Part shown: one piece after another, positions 1 to 11,486 of the stretch
Position numbering within the stretch: position 1 is the first letter of the stretch
Layout of the letters: each line of letters opens with the position of its first letter
Notes under the pieces: model-generated
What the model saw: the letters and a program-made list of their open reading frames with translations, nothing else
What the model was told of the DNA's origin: nothing
Databases searched by the model: none
Assembly (NCBI GenBank): GCA_032622095.1
Contig: CP136064.1
Coordinates: 192,603,948-192,667,947 of the forward strand
Direction: 5' to 3'
Origin: Siphonodentalium dalli
Lineage: Eukaryota > Mollusca > Scaphopoda > Gadilida > Siphonodentaliidae
DNA length: 64,000 nucleotides
Translations under genes and position numbers: made by a program

Positions 1-485
1 TGTCTACTTTAACAAAGGACCAATTTGTTAATGGCCTCCAGTCTGAAGCCAATTAAATATCAGATAATACCACGCATACATTGAATAACATTGAGTCGCA
101 CTGCACGCCCACAGAACGTGTCCATTTATGTCTGAGGTTAACGTGAAGACGAGTCCATTTGTCATATCAGAAATTCCGTATTTTTTACTTTCGGTTTCGC
201 TTACTAATATTATGTGACACGGGCTTGTTCAATCTTCAAACTCTTAACGACTTTCATATTTTTATATTTGTGGATGCGACATTTGGGTCCATCAGAGAGG
301 ATTTTGTGTCTATTTAGCATTTAATGTTTAACTGTATACACACATTTGTATAGTGTGGTTGCTCTACCAGAGCGGTTAGATAAATTGATGAAGAAGATCA
401 CTCATATCCGGTTGTATCAAGTGTCTTTTCACGTGCAATACTGCATAGTTTAACCGACGTTTCTGTTTCTTTCTTCGTTAATAAA
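1..485. other. unassigned AT-rich sequence at left edge
   Basis: I see no coding exon with good splice sites and no clear repeat termini. It presumably lies in a NuMA-like intron. Confidence 0.3.
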
Positions 486-676
486 TTGGGGTGGTCTCTC
501 AATGCAGGTGAAATTTGTGTTTTGAACCAAATATTAGGTGGTCGCGGTCGCGTTTGACAGGTGGTCGCACATTGAAGGTGATATATAGAATAAACCAGTC
601 GGTGAACAGGAATTGAAGTCGGAAATAGCAGGTGGTCGCCGTTGACGGTGGTATCTCAAGACAGGTTTTACTGTAG
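486..676. repeat. GGTGGTCGC phrase-repeat element end
   Basis: The phrase AGGTGGTCGC recurs three times (about 534, 559 and 631) with TTGACAGG/TTGACGG-like followers, ending in ACAGGTTTTACTGTA. This looks like one terminus of a MITE whose ends consist of a repeated short phrase. The opposite terminus was not found. Confidence 0.4.
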
Positions 677-773
677 TATAAGGCTATTAATATGAAACTA
701 AAAAAATTAAAATAAGGCCTTTCAAAGCTTCACATATCTTTAGACAATATATTTTAATACATTTAAACATTTG

Positions 774-1035
774 TTAACTAAATGGATTCCCCCATTCAAT
801 TTTAAAAGTGTACAATAGAACGATCAATTAATTATTCATATGGAGGGATGTGCAAGAAATATAACCAAACCAGGCGACAGTCAGGCGAAGACATAATACA
901 AGAGTGGAACAGTTCTTATTAATTGGTGGGAAATGTTCAGATAATTAATTCAACAAATGGCCTACAGTTTGTTGAACATAATAATCTGAACATTTCCTAA
1001 GGAACTACTCATCACAGAGTATTCAGTAAGGACAA
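774..1035. mobile_element. TTAA MITE, family D (degraded copy)
   Basis: The core inverted repeat AAATGTTCAGATAATTAATTC / AATAATCTGAACATTTCC is shared with copies at 6599, 28992, 33185 and 46850. The flanking part with CCCCCATTCA and ATGGAGGGAT is also shared. Termini are worn in this copy. Confidence 0.6.
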
Positions 1036-1227
1036 GTTGGTGAGGGTTTCAAGCACCAACATGTGCAAAAATCAGGACGGACTTTTCAAGCTTGATCTGA
1101 GTTGAGGGACATCTCAATGATTGTTACATGGCCATTTCGATAAGAAATGAGAATTTGTTCACTGAAGCAATGAACACTCACTCATACTGAGTCCATGCCT
1201 CCATCAATCTGATAAATATACATGTAC

Positions 1228-1281
1228 CTAATGTGCTACAATGCGGGTCAAATAATTCTGACATTGTCAAATGTTCTTTAA
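1228..1281 (-). CDS. possible further NuMA-like exon or alternative 3' end
   Basis: After acceptor TCATCTCCAG the frame required by exon 5 (phase 1) stays open for about 33 codons. It either splices at TTAGGTACATG (1228) or reads through to a TGA at 1178-1180. The predicted residues (KEHLTMSELFDPHC) have no match that I recognise and the pyrimidine tract is weak, so this may be chance. Confidence 0.22.
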
Positions 1282-1654
1282 CTGGAGATGATGTTGCACA
1301 ATCAGTCCTCAAAATTTACCACAGCAACAAGCAATGCTGGAGAAAATGACGTGGCAACATGTGGAATCTAATATGCCACATCATTAAATTTGCTGTGGGA
1401 TGTTTTTGTTAATTTCCAGGATAGGACAGTGAACTGGGCAATTAATTGTAAAAGAATTGTTTTGAAGTGAATCCTCCTTGGAAATTTCATGCCAAATATC
1501 TTTACGATCCCTGCAGAGTTTATTAAGGTAACCACTCATCAGACAGCTTTCAGTTATCAAAGAGTAAAGCTTGGCCTGTTATCTCAAAGAGGAAAAAAAC
1601 AAATCTTCTATTAAGTCGGGATCTAATAATTCAAAGGTTACATCTGGTAAATAC

Positions 1655-1823
1655 CTGTTTCTTTCATTAATAACTGTCTCAGGTCTGTGATTTCATTGCA
1701 CACAATTGGATTCAGAACACTGAATACAACTTGTTGATCTTCCTCTTCAAGTGACTGTGCCGCTTGAATGAAAGTCGCTCTATGTGCCCCTTGTGATCCA
1801 GCAGCCAGTATTGCCAGTAAAAC
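1655..1823 (-). CDS. NUMA1: NuMA-like exon 5
   Basis: Acceptor AATTTTACAG, donor ACAGGTATTTACC. The 169 bases encode residues 102-157 plus one base: VLLAILAAGSQGAH, then an acidic helix EEEDQQVVFSVL and LRQLLMKET. No stop occurs in the frame, and this is the last exon I can place with confidence before the window edge. Confidence 0.78.
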
Positions 1824-4800
1824 CTGTAAAATTTGTGTTTAAATATAATAAATAAAATAATTATACAGTAGTAAGTAGTTTAAACAATTTTGACAGATAT
1901 TGTGGCTCCAGCTTTTGGAGATGTCTGCAGTGTTACTTTAACCCTTCCATGACTGGGGCTTCCTGAAATTTTGCGTTAACCGTGTGCCAATGCATTCTCT
2001 TATATATGCGAGTCTCCCATAGGGAACCTCACATATATAAGAGAATGCATTGGCCTAACAATATTTAGCGTGACCCTGTAAGCCAGTGAATTATCTTATA
2101 TATACGAGACACGTATGTATCAGAGAATGCACTGGCATGGGATCTTTAATGCTGCACCAGCGCAACTCCCGTCATGAAACGTTAAGGTATCAAATTGAAG
2201 AAGCGTTGGTTGTGCTGCAACAGCTCATTGCAAGGCTGAATCCAGTTTCTATAAAAATCCGATAACAATTACAAACACTGATTCATAGTATGGTTATATT
2301 AAATTTAAATTGCGAGATCGGAGGTCTGTTTTGTCAAATTTTCCATCTTCGAGTTTTTATCAGTCAATGATATTTAGTACTGATTATTCGTTCACATCAT
2401 GTTGTTTTTATAACTACTACTGAATACTACGATTCTTGCGCACTTTTACTACACCAGTCATGCGCTCCATATTTGGAAACGTCATCTTGGGAATGCCTGT
2501 CATCTTACAAATAAAATATGAGTCGGAGTTCCAGAAACATATTTGATATGACTATCTCGGCTTTTAAAAGAGATTGCTAACTAGACATTCTGAACCTAAT
2601 TTTATATACTGCACATCTCTATCATGATCTGTATGCACATAGATATATGACACTGCGATTTAACCCCTAAGAAAATCTTTTCATATTTTCATGCACACAT
2701 GCATTCGCTGTTAAACATGAATGCAGGATGTTGGTTGCTCGAAATTATGTTAGATGACATCTCACATTGACACCTACTTGCTTTCATTTTGTGTAGAAGC
2801 AACTTGCAATTAGCTATGAGAATAAGGTTGCAAAGAGGTGCAAAGAGGTGCTAAATGCTCTTTTAATCAGCCATAAGCTGGCCTTGTTCCAATTGTATAT
2901 AGATGTTTTAGAGCGAAAACACATATCCATTTACAACTTTTGTATCAATTGCGGTGAATTATTGATGATAAAAACGTCCCAAAATCACAAAGACATCATT
3001 TATGTCGGTTCATGTCCATAGTTTTCTGCGCAATTTGCATAGACAATTACATCATGAAAGTAGTACTAACCCAATAAAGCTACATTGACCTAATAAAGCT
3101 ACATTGATGTAATAAACATAACGTTTATTAGGCAAGCTTTATGTAGGCAATAGAGGTAGTGAGTGGTGGATAAACAGCAATACTCATCTAGAGCTTTATT
3201 TTTACTATTTGTAAACAAAATTGTATGTTTTTCGCTGTATTTTGTTGAATAAACGATCAATCAATCCTATAAGATTGGAATCATGAAAACATTTTTGAAA
3301 CATATTAGTCTGTCTGCTTAAGAAAAATAATTAAAAGAACGTGATAACACAGGATTTCTATTAATTGAATTGATCTAAAACCTGAAATATACTTACTGTT
3401 CCTATCTCAAGTTCCGATTCCAAATATTCAACTGGATGGACGAAGCCAAAATCTATGCTGTGTTGTTCTGATGTATAAAAGTCTGGAAAACAATTTACAA
3501 GAGTTTCCTCTAATTACTGAATGAAGCCTACAAATAGTGTGCCTGACATTTGCAGAATGAGGTCCCCAGAGGGCGAATTTAGTGACGCTAACCTGCACGG
3601 CGGGCTAGCATCAGTTCCCCAGTTGAAATTGGTGATATTCACCCAATAGTCACCTGGTTATATAACTGCATATTAATTATCTTCTGCAAATTAGGATATA
3701 TAGAAATTGAACAGAAGGGAAAAGGTAACTAAAAACTAATTTGAGACCAAAAGATGAGGCCTAACCAGAATGAGGTCCCCATAGGGTGAATTTTGTGATG
3801 CTAGTCTGCTGTGCGTGGTTGCATCACTAAATTTAACCTCTCGGACCTATTTCTGCAAATGTCAGACACAATATTTCCAGGCTTGTCTGGGCTTGTAGTG
3901 AATGCATGCTATGAAAGAATTAACTCTCCAATAAAGTTTTAAGGCCTTCATCAATTGCATTAATGGCGATTACATTTTTCATCCTGTAGAGCCTAAAACA
4001 AATATATAAAATTTGAGTCTCAGACACCACTATGTATACAATATTGTTGTTTATTCTATTAAAGATTACTTATATTTGGTGGCCGGTAGACTAGTAGAGT
4101 TATATTTTATGCGACGTTTGCCACATAAGGTACCTAAAAATTCTACATATATATCGGATCAGCGAAACAGCATATTTCTCCCAATACGATATCCAACTGA
4201 TATCGGCCGGATCCGATAAGCTGTAATGATAATTGTCTCATCTCTATATTAAACCCAGAGCTTAGCTCAGCTAGCAGATCCAGGGATGGAATGCTTCGAT
4301 GGCGTGTGCCCCAGAAATAAAAAATTCAATTAAAAAATGCGCATCCTCATGCTTTAAATTGGGAAATTGACTTTGCACGGCGAAACATACATTGTCAGAC
4401 AATAAACCTACCTTGAAGAAACTTCTTTATAAATCGGAATCTTTTTTCTGGAAGAATTCTGCTGGGGTTTAGTTCCTCCAGAGGACTATCCACTTGATCA
4501 CTTTATGAAAGAAAAAGCAGTGTTATCTATGAATTCTGGCATGGCAAAAATGGCCATCTATCCATTGTGATTGGATGGTACATACAAGTAGTCTATAGTC
4601 TGGAGATATAGCTAAACCCTTTCTTTACTAAATGTAATCACCCATTCAGATTTAAAAGTATACATTGGAATGGTCAAATTATTTATTTTAAAGGGACTCA
4701 AGGCCTTCCAAGTGGGTTCATGCAAAGTAGTATAAATTTTATAAAAGACTGAAAAACAAGGGCCAAAAATACATTTAATTGTGCGAGAATCAAATGCTGA

Positions 4801-7800
4801 ATCAAGTTAGTCATAAAGCACTGAAAATTGAAAAGTTTCGCGAGATTCTCGTTGAATCTTAAGGCCTGAAAACAAATATCAACAAGTAAATGTAAAAATA
4901 AATTTGATTTTGTTCTTATTTTCATCATTAATAACTCTCCAATAACAAGAATTCCCATATTGAAACCATTGCTATGTAAAAATAACTGTTACAGTGGCAT
5001 TACCGATCAAATTCCAACTAGGTATCAAAGTTTAATAAAAAATTTACTGAAAAGATTCGTAAAGGTCAAAGCATTTTAAATGTAGTACTAAAATATTTGA
5101 ACTCAATACTCGGTCAGTGATGTTTGTTGACAAAGCAGTTTTTTTATAATGTTTTAACAACGGTTTCAACACGCAAAATTTATATACTGGATAACAATCT
5201 ATTATTCCATGTTCTTCTAATCTTAGTGGTGATGTTTTACAGACTTTTAGATTTTTTGTATATTTATTCAGTGACTGCCTCCGGTCCCTTAAACTCTTTT
5301 GATGCCAAATGCGCATTATTGCTAATTGCCAGGTCGCCGCCAAAAATGCATAATTGCGAGCAATTCAAGGGTTGACCTGAACACAAATTATCTCTTGGCA
5401 AAAATTTTGGCAAATGAAATTATTTTTGCCAAATTTCAAAATGATTTCCAATATTTAATTGAGTGCATATATAAGTGGGGGAAATTTAAAGAAATTCTAA
5501 TTTTTTTTACCTTTGTTATATAACGTAAAAACTAACCACAAACACAGGTAAAATGAGCTAGTAAAGCAAGCAAGTATTATTAATATATATCAAAGTAGCA
5601 ATAATTATTTAAGCGACACCAGAACATTACGGTTAATATAACTAAACAGTTTTCAAACTACAAGTATCTGTCATCACAGCAATCATAGTACATGTATACA
5701 TATCATATGTAATTGTCCTGCATCTTAGTTGGCAACAAAATCAAGTGATCAATTGGTCTGTCACATGCCATTCACATGATTAACCTATTGACATACTCAC
5801 TGGTCATAACACTCGAAAATCATAAATATGCGGTATACAATGTCACCAGTAATATACATATCGGTACAAAGGGGATTAACTTTCAAAATTTTATAGTTAC
5901 TTTTGCTGTTTTGTGCAATGTGAACATATCTACATTGAGACCCTACATAGCAAACAAATTACTTATACAAGCCTCAATGACAAATTTAAAGAACATCTAT
6001 TTTTTTCTGACTCATATTTGAACCCGTAACACGGATATTTTGGTGCACAACAACATTAGTCGATAGCAAATTTATATGTAGTATAACCAGCATCAGACCC
6101 ACTGATTTATATATAAATGGCACCCCCATAATTATGTCAGCATTGCCCATTGTGTGTGTATGGAATGGTTGACTGCTAGTATATTTTAAGCGAACTGTGG
6201 CACTATATTTATGGCATATAGTTTTATGTTCCACATGTTTGTAGAACAGACATAATTTAGACAAATCATATCAGTTTAAATTACCCTCACCCTCTCAGTG
6301 TTCTGCCCAATTATGAGGAAGGGTCTATCACATATCAAGTTGATTTATTAGCGCATGAGCAGAGCAGTGCAATGAGAAATAAAAGGTTTATAATGTACTT
6401 ATGCACAACAGACCCACTAATATGTATTTAAATGGCCCCATACACGTCAGCGGTGGCCGGGGTGTGTATATGGAATGGTTGCCCACTAGTATCGTTTAGG
6501 AATATATGTGCATAGCATAGGCTATAATTCACAAAAACATGCTTTTTTTAAAGGTAAAAATACCACTGAATGGTTAGTGCAATGGTGTCATGTGTATATT
6601 AACCCTCTCTATACTGGTACTAAATATTCATTGCCCAGCTGAGTATATCCCTTAGGAAATGTTCAGATAATAAGTTCAACAAATGGGCACAGATAATTTT
6701 TTGAACTTATTATCTGAACATTTTCCTACCAATTAATAGAAATCCTTCTGCACATGAATTATCTGTCGGCTGCTTATTTTTCCATAAGATCCCTCCAAAT
6801 GATTAATAGACTTATTCAATATATACATTATAACTGAATGGGGGGGTCCATTTAGTAAAGAAAGGGTTATACAAAACAAAAACTTTATTTCTGGATTTTT
6901 TCAATATTATTCAATAATCTTAGCTGGGTTTCAAATAACAGTGATGACCGAAAAATAGTACTGGATGTGAATGTTGTGGTATACATGAAGACTGTTCTCT
7001 GCTAGTGACTGACAGAGAATTATGAAGACACAATTACAACCTTAGAGAATGTCCACAAAAAAAAATTTATTCAACCATTTTTATTTTTTTCCTGACAGAC
7101 CCTATTCAAACAAGGTCCAAAAAATCTGTAATGCACAAAAACAAAAAAGTTTAGTCTCAGAGACTCTGCTATAATATGAAAGATACAAATGGGTAACTGC
7201 AATAAAAGTGTTTCAATCGCGAATTGAGAGCACCCAGAATAGAGTGTTCAGTCCTATTAACAGGGCATAGTTCACAAATTTAAAGTGATGTGAAACACTC
7301 CGGCAGGATGGGTAAATATAAATGGAGAATAATCTTGTTCAAAGTAGTTATTTTTACAAATATTAATCCAAACACACACCGTCATTCTAATACATTAATT
7401 AAATGCAATGATGCTAGATTGCAAAATCGTTTGTGTTCGTTTATCGCCGATTTTTGCGTCCCGAATTGAGATGTAAATATTTACAATTGAGCTTAGTTCA
7501 GACGATGTTTTCTATGGAGTGGTATGGTCGATTTCTTTTAAATGTTTGGTAATGTTAGTAGAATGCTACATTCCCCAGGTTGGCATAGAGTCTGAGAACT
7601 AACTTATAAGTTTATCGCACTCGTACAAGTCCATAATATGTCTTTAAGTTTACATGTAATACTTACATAACTCTGATTAGTTGGAGAAAAATAAGGCCGT
7701 CATTAAACTCCACTGGTGATTTGATCTTATTACTCAAGATACATAAATTATTTGCCTGGAAAAAAAACAACATATTAATCAAATGAAAGCGTCAATGACA

Positions 7801-8941
7801 CTGTAACTCAACTTGGAAAGGGGATAATGTCATACATTACAGTCAAATGAGCGATAAGGAATGCAGAAATTTGAAATGTTTAAGTATAAATACCAGAGGT
7901 AAAACCCGTAGAGCCATATGAAGTTTTAATGGGATCAATTGGTTGAAAAATGTTGGCTGTAGGACATGCTGAAGTATTTAGTCAAGCAAAGAGAAAAATC
8001 CAAGATGGCTGCTAGCAGCCATGTTTTTGATCAAGTCACTCAATACATGACAGCCAAAGAACACAAGTTATAATGACTGGCAAATATTCATAACTTAATA
8101 AAATGCTCTATCATAATTTCATTGTTGGATTGATCATTGTGGATAATTATAAATGTTAGAGAAAATGTCTAGAAGTTCAAATTTACTAGTAAACAATTAG
8201 TCAAAATTTTGACTTTAAAGACACGGTTGGCCTTGGCGGTGGGTATCCTGTGGAAATATCTCCACCCGTCAAAAACCGCCACAAACAGAAAGAACATCAA
8301 CATGTAGATAGACTTTGTCCGTATACAAATAAGAAATATCGCATAAACAGTATGTTATGGTCATATGTTTGACCATTGTTATGTAAACAAAAGCATAAAA
8401 AGTTACTTTTCTGGTGTTTGTTTATATTATGATGGTAAACATAAAGAGCGTTCTTTGTTGGTGAATACCTGATATGGAACTAACAAAGAGCGTTTATGCC
8501 ATTTGTGTGTGTTTAGCCAGTATCATTGTGCTGTCTTCTGTAACACAATTGTGCTCTTGCTTAGGTAAAATATAGTAGGTTTTTATGACAACATGCTGTT
8601 TACGCGATGGTTATGGTATATATGAACGGAACTGTATGCGTTTTAATGTTTTTCTGTTTACGGTGTTTGGAACAAATATGAATATTTTCGACAACTAAGG
8701 CCGCACGTGCCTTTAAGGCAGGGCTTGATATGTTCACATGTCGTGGCACCTGTCACTGATAAGTCAATACTTGTGTGTGACAATTAGATTGTTTTGCAAC
8801 CTGTCCCGTATGACAGGCGACCTTAATGACAGATGAATTGCTAATAGTCTACAGGCTTATATTAAGAAGATTTAAACACAGTAATTAATTTAATATACTT
8901 ACCCATTTCAGTAAGGTGACTACCTTCTCATGGTCAATCAT
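1655..8941 (-). CDS. NUMA1: NuMA-like protein, N-terminal Hook-type CH domain (5 exons, partial)
   Basis: Five minus-strand exons join with matching phases: 8903-8941 (from ATG), 7667-7755, 4412-4500, 3397-3482 and 1655-1823, giving 158 open residues that continue past the left edge. The start is the ATG at 8941 in a strong context (ACCACCATGA), nine bases inside an exon that has its own upstream acceptor, so a non-coding 5' exon lies further right. The helical pattern LLKWANNL (residues 9-16), then FNDGLIFLQLIRVID, then KRFRFIKKFLQD, then YLESELEIGTVLLAILA is that of the Hook/NuMA-type calponin-homology module, and the order and spacing fit NuMA better than HOOK. In that family the head domain interacts with dynein-dynactin components and the full protein organises spindle poles. 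The long coiled coil expected after it is not in the window. Function is inferred from family resemblance; HOOK/CCDC88 relatives are the alternatives. Confidence 0.75.
1938..2185. mobile_element. TTAA-flanked MITE, family B
   Basis: Begins TTAACCCTTCCATGACTGG and ends GTCATGAAACGTTAA, so TTAA is present at both ends. It contains two internal palindromes built on CATTCTCTTATATATGCGAG. Other copies lie at 32815, 47320, 50330, 51678, 52551, 53554 and 56619. TTAA targets with CCC-type ends are typical of piggyBac-like elements; no transposase is present. Confidence 0.8.
2186..3390. other. NuMA-like intron 4, no feature resolved
   Basis: AT-rich intronic sequence with a short tandem duplication near 3070-3110 (CTAATAAAGCTACATTGA twice). 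No further gene signal seen. Confidence 0.4.
3397..3482 (-). CDS. NUMA1: NuMA-like exon 4
   Basis: Acceptor TTTTCCAG, donor ACAGTAAGTATAT. Eighty-six bases encode residues 73-101, ending YLESELEIGT in phase 0. This stretch matches the NuMA-family pattern of a short loop followed by a GSELEL-like helix start. Confidence 0.78.
3523..3885. mobile_element. family C multi-hairpin element
   Basis: Carries the signature GAGGTCCCCAGAGGGCGAAT followed by TTAGTGACGCTA and an inverted partner near 3775-3855, with an internal stretch shared with the copies at 10945 and 57262. Ends in CAGGCTTG. No clear target duplication in this copy. Confidence 0.7.
4412..4500 (-). CDS. NUMA1: NuMA-like exon 3
   Basis: Acceptor TTTCATAAAG, donor CAAGGTAGGT. 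The 89 bases complete codon 43 and encode residues 44-72, including ELNPSRILPEKRFRFIKKFL, ending one base into codon 73. Its phase fits exons 2 and 4 exactly. Confidence 0.78.
4688..5292. mobile_element. TTAA MITE, family J
   Basis: TTAAAGGGACTC at the left and GGTCCCTTAA at the right form short inverted termini with a TTAA at each end. An inverted partial copy lies at 30060-30474, sharing the segment TGGGTTCATGCAAAG and further sequence. It lies in intron 2 of the NuMA-like gene. Confidence 0.65.
6095..6495. repeat. direct duplication of about 85 bp
   Basis: The segment starting CAGACCCACTGATTTATAT and ending GGAATGGTTG (6095-6185) recurs in diverged form at 6409-6495. Both are in a NuMA-like intron. 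Confidence 0.6.
6599..6870. mobile_element. TTAA MITE, family D
   Basis: Begins TTAACCCTCTCTATACT and ends TAGTAAAGAAAGGGTTAT. The inner inverted repeat GTTCAGATAATAAGTTCAAC / GTTGAACTTATTATCTGAAC-like pair is intact, and the right TTAA has mutated to TTAT. Confidence 0.75.
7280..7647. mobile_element. TTAA MITE, family I
   Basis: Bounded by TTAAAGTGATGTGAAACACT and the complement of TTAAAGACATATTATGGACT. A second copy in inverted orientation lies at 61629-62004, with the same end pair and shared interior (GACGATGTTTTCTATGGAGT). The right end lies about 19 bases from the donor of NuMA-like exon 2. Confidence 0.72.
7667..7755 (-). CDS. NUMA1: NuMA-like exon 2
   Basis: Acceptor with a poly-T tract (TTTTTTTTCCAG) and donor TATGTAAGTATT flank 89 open bases. 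Residues 14-42 plus two bases of codon 43 are encoded, including SPVEFNDGLIFLQLIRV, the second conserved helix of the Hook-type CH fold. A TTAA-flanked MITE ends only about 19 bases beyond the donor. Confidence 0.78.
7905..8100 (-). repeat. single unit of the family F array repeat
   Basis: Contains ATCCAAGATGGCTGCTAGCA and CATGTTTTT, the inverted form of the unit that forms the array at 34768-38465. Confidence 0.55.
8215..8716. mobile_element. TTAA MITE, family H
   Basis: TTAAAGACACGGTTGGCCTT at the left matches the complement of the right end (TTAAAGGCACGTGCGGCCTT). A diverged copy lies at 50996-51559. It carries two AAAGAGCGT words. Non-coding. Confidence 0.75.
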
Positions 8942-8950
8942 GGTGGTATT
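8903..8950 (-). CDS. NUMA1: NuMA-like exon 1 of the coding series (start codon exon)
   Basis: The exon lies between acceptor TATTTTCCAG and donor GGGTAAGTAT on the minus strand. The first nine bases are 5' UTR, then 13 codons (MIDHEKVVTLLKW) end in phase 0. Because an acceptor precedes the ATG, transcription must begin further right in the repeat-rich intergenic region. Confidence 0.75.
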
Positions 8951-9103
8951 CTGGAAAATACAACAATTGTAAATTTATAATACTGTACTAGTACGAATAT
9001 CTATAGATGACCACAGTTTATCATAGTCGATAATTATTAATCATGACTATTCCCCCATACATTGGGAAGTCTATATTAAAATCTGATAATCAAATCAGCC
9101 TTA

Positions 9104-9320
9104 TACAGTAATGCTCTAAACAATCGACTCCTTAACCACAGCAGAATTATGGTTAACTTTTCAGGATTTAGTTGGAAATATGGCTTGTTGCCTTTCTTCG
9201 GAAAGCTCTCAGTGAGAGCTTTCCTTTGAATGGCAACAAGCCATATTTCCAACTAAATCCTGAAAAATTACCCATAATTATGCTGTGGTTAAGGAGTCGA
9301 TTATTTAGGGCATTACTGTA
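9104..9320. mobile_element. palindromic MITE, family A (TA target)
   Basis: Near-perfect palindrome of about 217 bp running TACAGTAATGC to GCATTACTGTA with arms of about 105 bp meeting at GAAAGCTCTCAGTGAGAGCTTTC. Further copies at 39261, 50580 and 58716, and a half copy at 59649. A TA dinucleotide at each end suggests a Tc1/mariner-type target. It can form a long hairpin. Confidence 0.85.
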
Positions 9321-9546
9321 GAACTTTACAGGTATACCATATAGCAACATTATAGCAGCATGATTGTTAATTTTGGTACAGTAATCACTAATCAGTATTT
9401 GACATGTAGTATTTCAATGTATTTATCCCTATGTCAATACTAATTATCACAAAAATAGTAATTTACAAAAAGGTTTAGTAATGCCTTTCTACCCAGGCAT
9501 TAAAATCCATCAGAATTTGCGAGAATCAAAACATAGCATTTCTACC

Positions 9547-10814
9547 ACAGGTCCCCAGAACAAAAATTTACCCCACCCCCAATAATACTTAATCCTATAG
9601 AAAGGTATCAAACTTGGTCCGGCCTAATTTTTTATTATTTTTACAATGTCCACAATCAGGTTAAAATACACCAAAATAATTTTTGTAACATAAATGCCTC
9701 ATATATAGTTAGAAAGATATGTTATTACTCTTCAATATGATGCATCCCCTGTAAAAATTGGTTAAGAAAAACTCTGGTTATGAGCACAGGTCTGACGCAA
9801 ACCGACTGTAAAATTTCACTCGTTCGACATGATGTCCGCTAAACTCGGTAAAAAAGTGCGATTTTTACACCGACTTGGGCTTCATAAACACAATCAACGG
9901 TTAGTAGAATATATATATTATACATCATTAGCAGTGGAATTGTTTACTGGCCCACCCAAACCAATCACGCTACATCACGGCATCGTATCTCTCGTATTTA
10001 TTGAAAAATTCAGTTTCATAAACCCGGAAGGAAAGTGAATTTTTCCAAAGGCAGCCATTGGTGTTCGGGTGCATATGTGTACTATAGTTCTATAGTTCAT
10101 ACCCAACACAATATATAGTTAAATAAATACACAAAGACTGAATTAACACGAATGCCGATTTGAAAACATACATGTATATGGACAGAAATATAACTCCATA
10201 AATATTTAGAGCGTATATACAGTAGTATACACTACTTCTTCGTTACATATTGTGTTGGGTATGAACTATAGAGAGTACACATATGCACCCGAACACCAAT
10301 GGCTGCCTTTGGAAAAATTCACTTTCCTTCCGGGTTCATGAAACTGAATTTTTCAATAAATACGAGAGATACGATGCCGTGATGTAGCGTGATTGGTTTG
10401 GGTGGGCCAGTAAACAATTCCGCTGCTAATGATGTATAATATATATATTCTACTAACCGTTGATTGTGTTTATGAAGCCCAAGTCGGTGTAAAAATCACA
10501 CTTTTTTACCGAGTTTAGCGGAGATCATGTCGAACGAGTGAAATTTTACAGTCGGTTTGCGTCAGACCTGTGCTCATAACTGGTCAGAGTTTTTCTTAAC
10601 CAATTTTTACAGGGGATGCATCATATTGAAGAGTAATAACATATCTTTCTAACTATATATGAGGCATTTATGTTACAAAAATTATTTTGGTGTATTTTAA
10701 CCTGATTGTGGACATTGTAAAAATAATAAAAAATTAGGCCGGACCAAGTTGGATACCTTTCTATAGGATTAAGTATTATTGGGGGTGGGGTAAATTTTTG
10801 TTCTGGGGACCTGT
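9547..10814. repeat. giant inverted repeat, two arms of about 568 bp
   Basis: The left arm 9547-10114 is the near-exact reverse complement of the right arm 10247-10814, with a spacer of about 132 bp. The outer ends read CACAGGTCCCCAGAAC and GTTCTGGGGACCTGTG; the inner ends read CCCAACACAATAT and ATATTGTGTTGGG. Differences are only scattered single bases. Short open frames in the arms look incidental. It may be a fold-back transposon or a recent inverted duplication. Confidence 0.9.
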
Positions 10815-10944
10815 GATTTCTACAGGGAATCAAGACTTTTTATGAGTCAAAATGAGAATCATTATTCTGATTCTTGTCAGATTTTAAGGCCTACCACTCC
10901 ACGATTCATGCATACACAACTGATGTAAGTTGTGCTATTTATCA

Positions 10945-11486
10945 TAAGGGAATAGCATCGCCAAATTCACTCTCTGGGGACCTCATTCTGCTTAGGCCTC
11001 AACTGCTATGGGAGACCCAGGATCATATTGAAGTTCCCCAGTTGAAGTTGGTGATGTTCACCCATTAGTCACCTTGATTATGCAATTTTTCTTCTGCAAA
11101 TTAGGGGATATAGAAACTTAGATCAAACCCATATTCAAACTGTATTTTGGGTTGAGATACTCATATACAAAATTTGGTTCCGATCGGATAGAAATTGTTT
11201 AAGTTATCGCACCATGCGTAAAGTGTCTACAGACGGACAGAAGAACAACGAGTTGTCAATCCGGACGGCGACACTATCAGTACCATATTATGGTATGGGT
11301 ACACATAAAGTAACTAAAAACAATGTTAATTTGAGACTATATATATTTCCTAGGTGAGGCCAAAGTAGAATGAGGTTCCCCCGAGGGTGAATTTGGTGAT
11401 GCTAACCCGCTGTGCTGGGTAGCACATTAAATTCACCCTCAGGGGACCTCATTCTGCAAATGACAGACACACCAAACTCAGACTTG
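10945..11486. mobile_element. family C multi-hairpin element with inserted segment
   Basis: CACTCTCTGGGGACCTCATT and GGTGATGTTCACCCATTAGT match other copies; the right end is CAAACTCAGACTTG. About 200 bp in the middle (near 11125-11310) differs and contains TTCCGATCGG and ACAGACGGACAG, a style typical of molluscan SINE/LINE tails. Confidence 0.7.

Noticed and set aside
9829-10038. 69-codon open frame
   Set aside because: It falls in one arm of the giant inverted repeat, and the diverged copy in the other arm does not preserve it convincingly.
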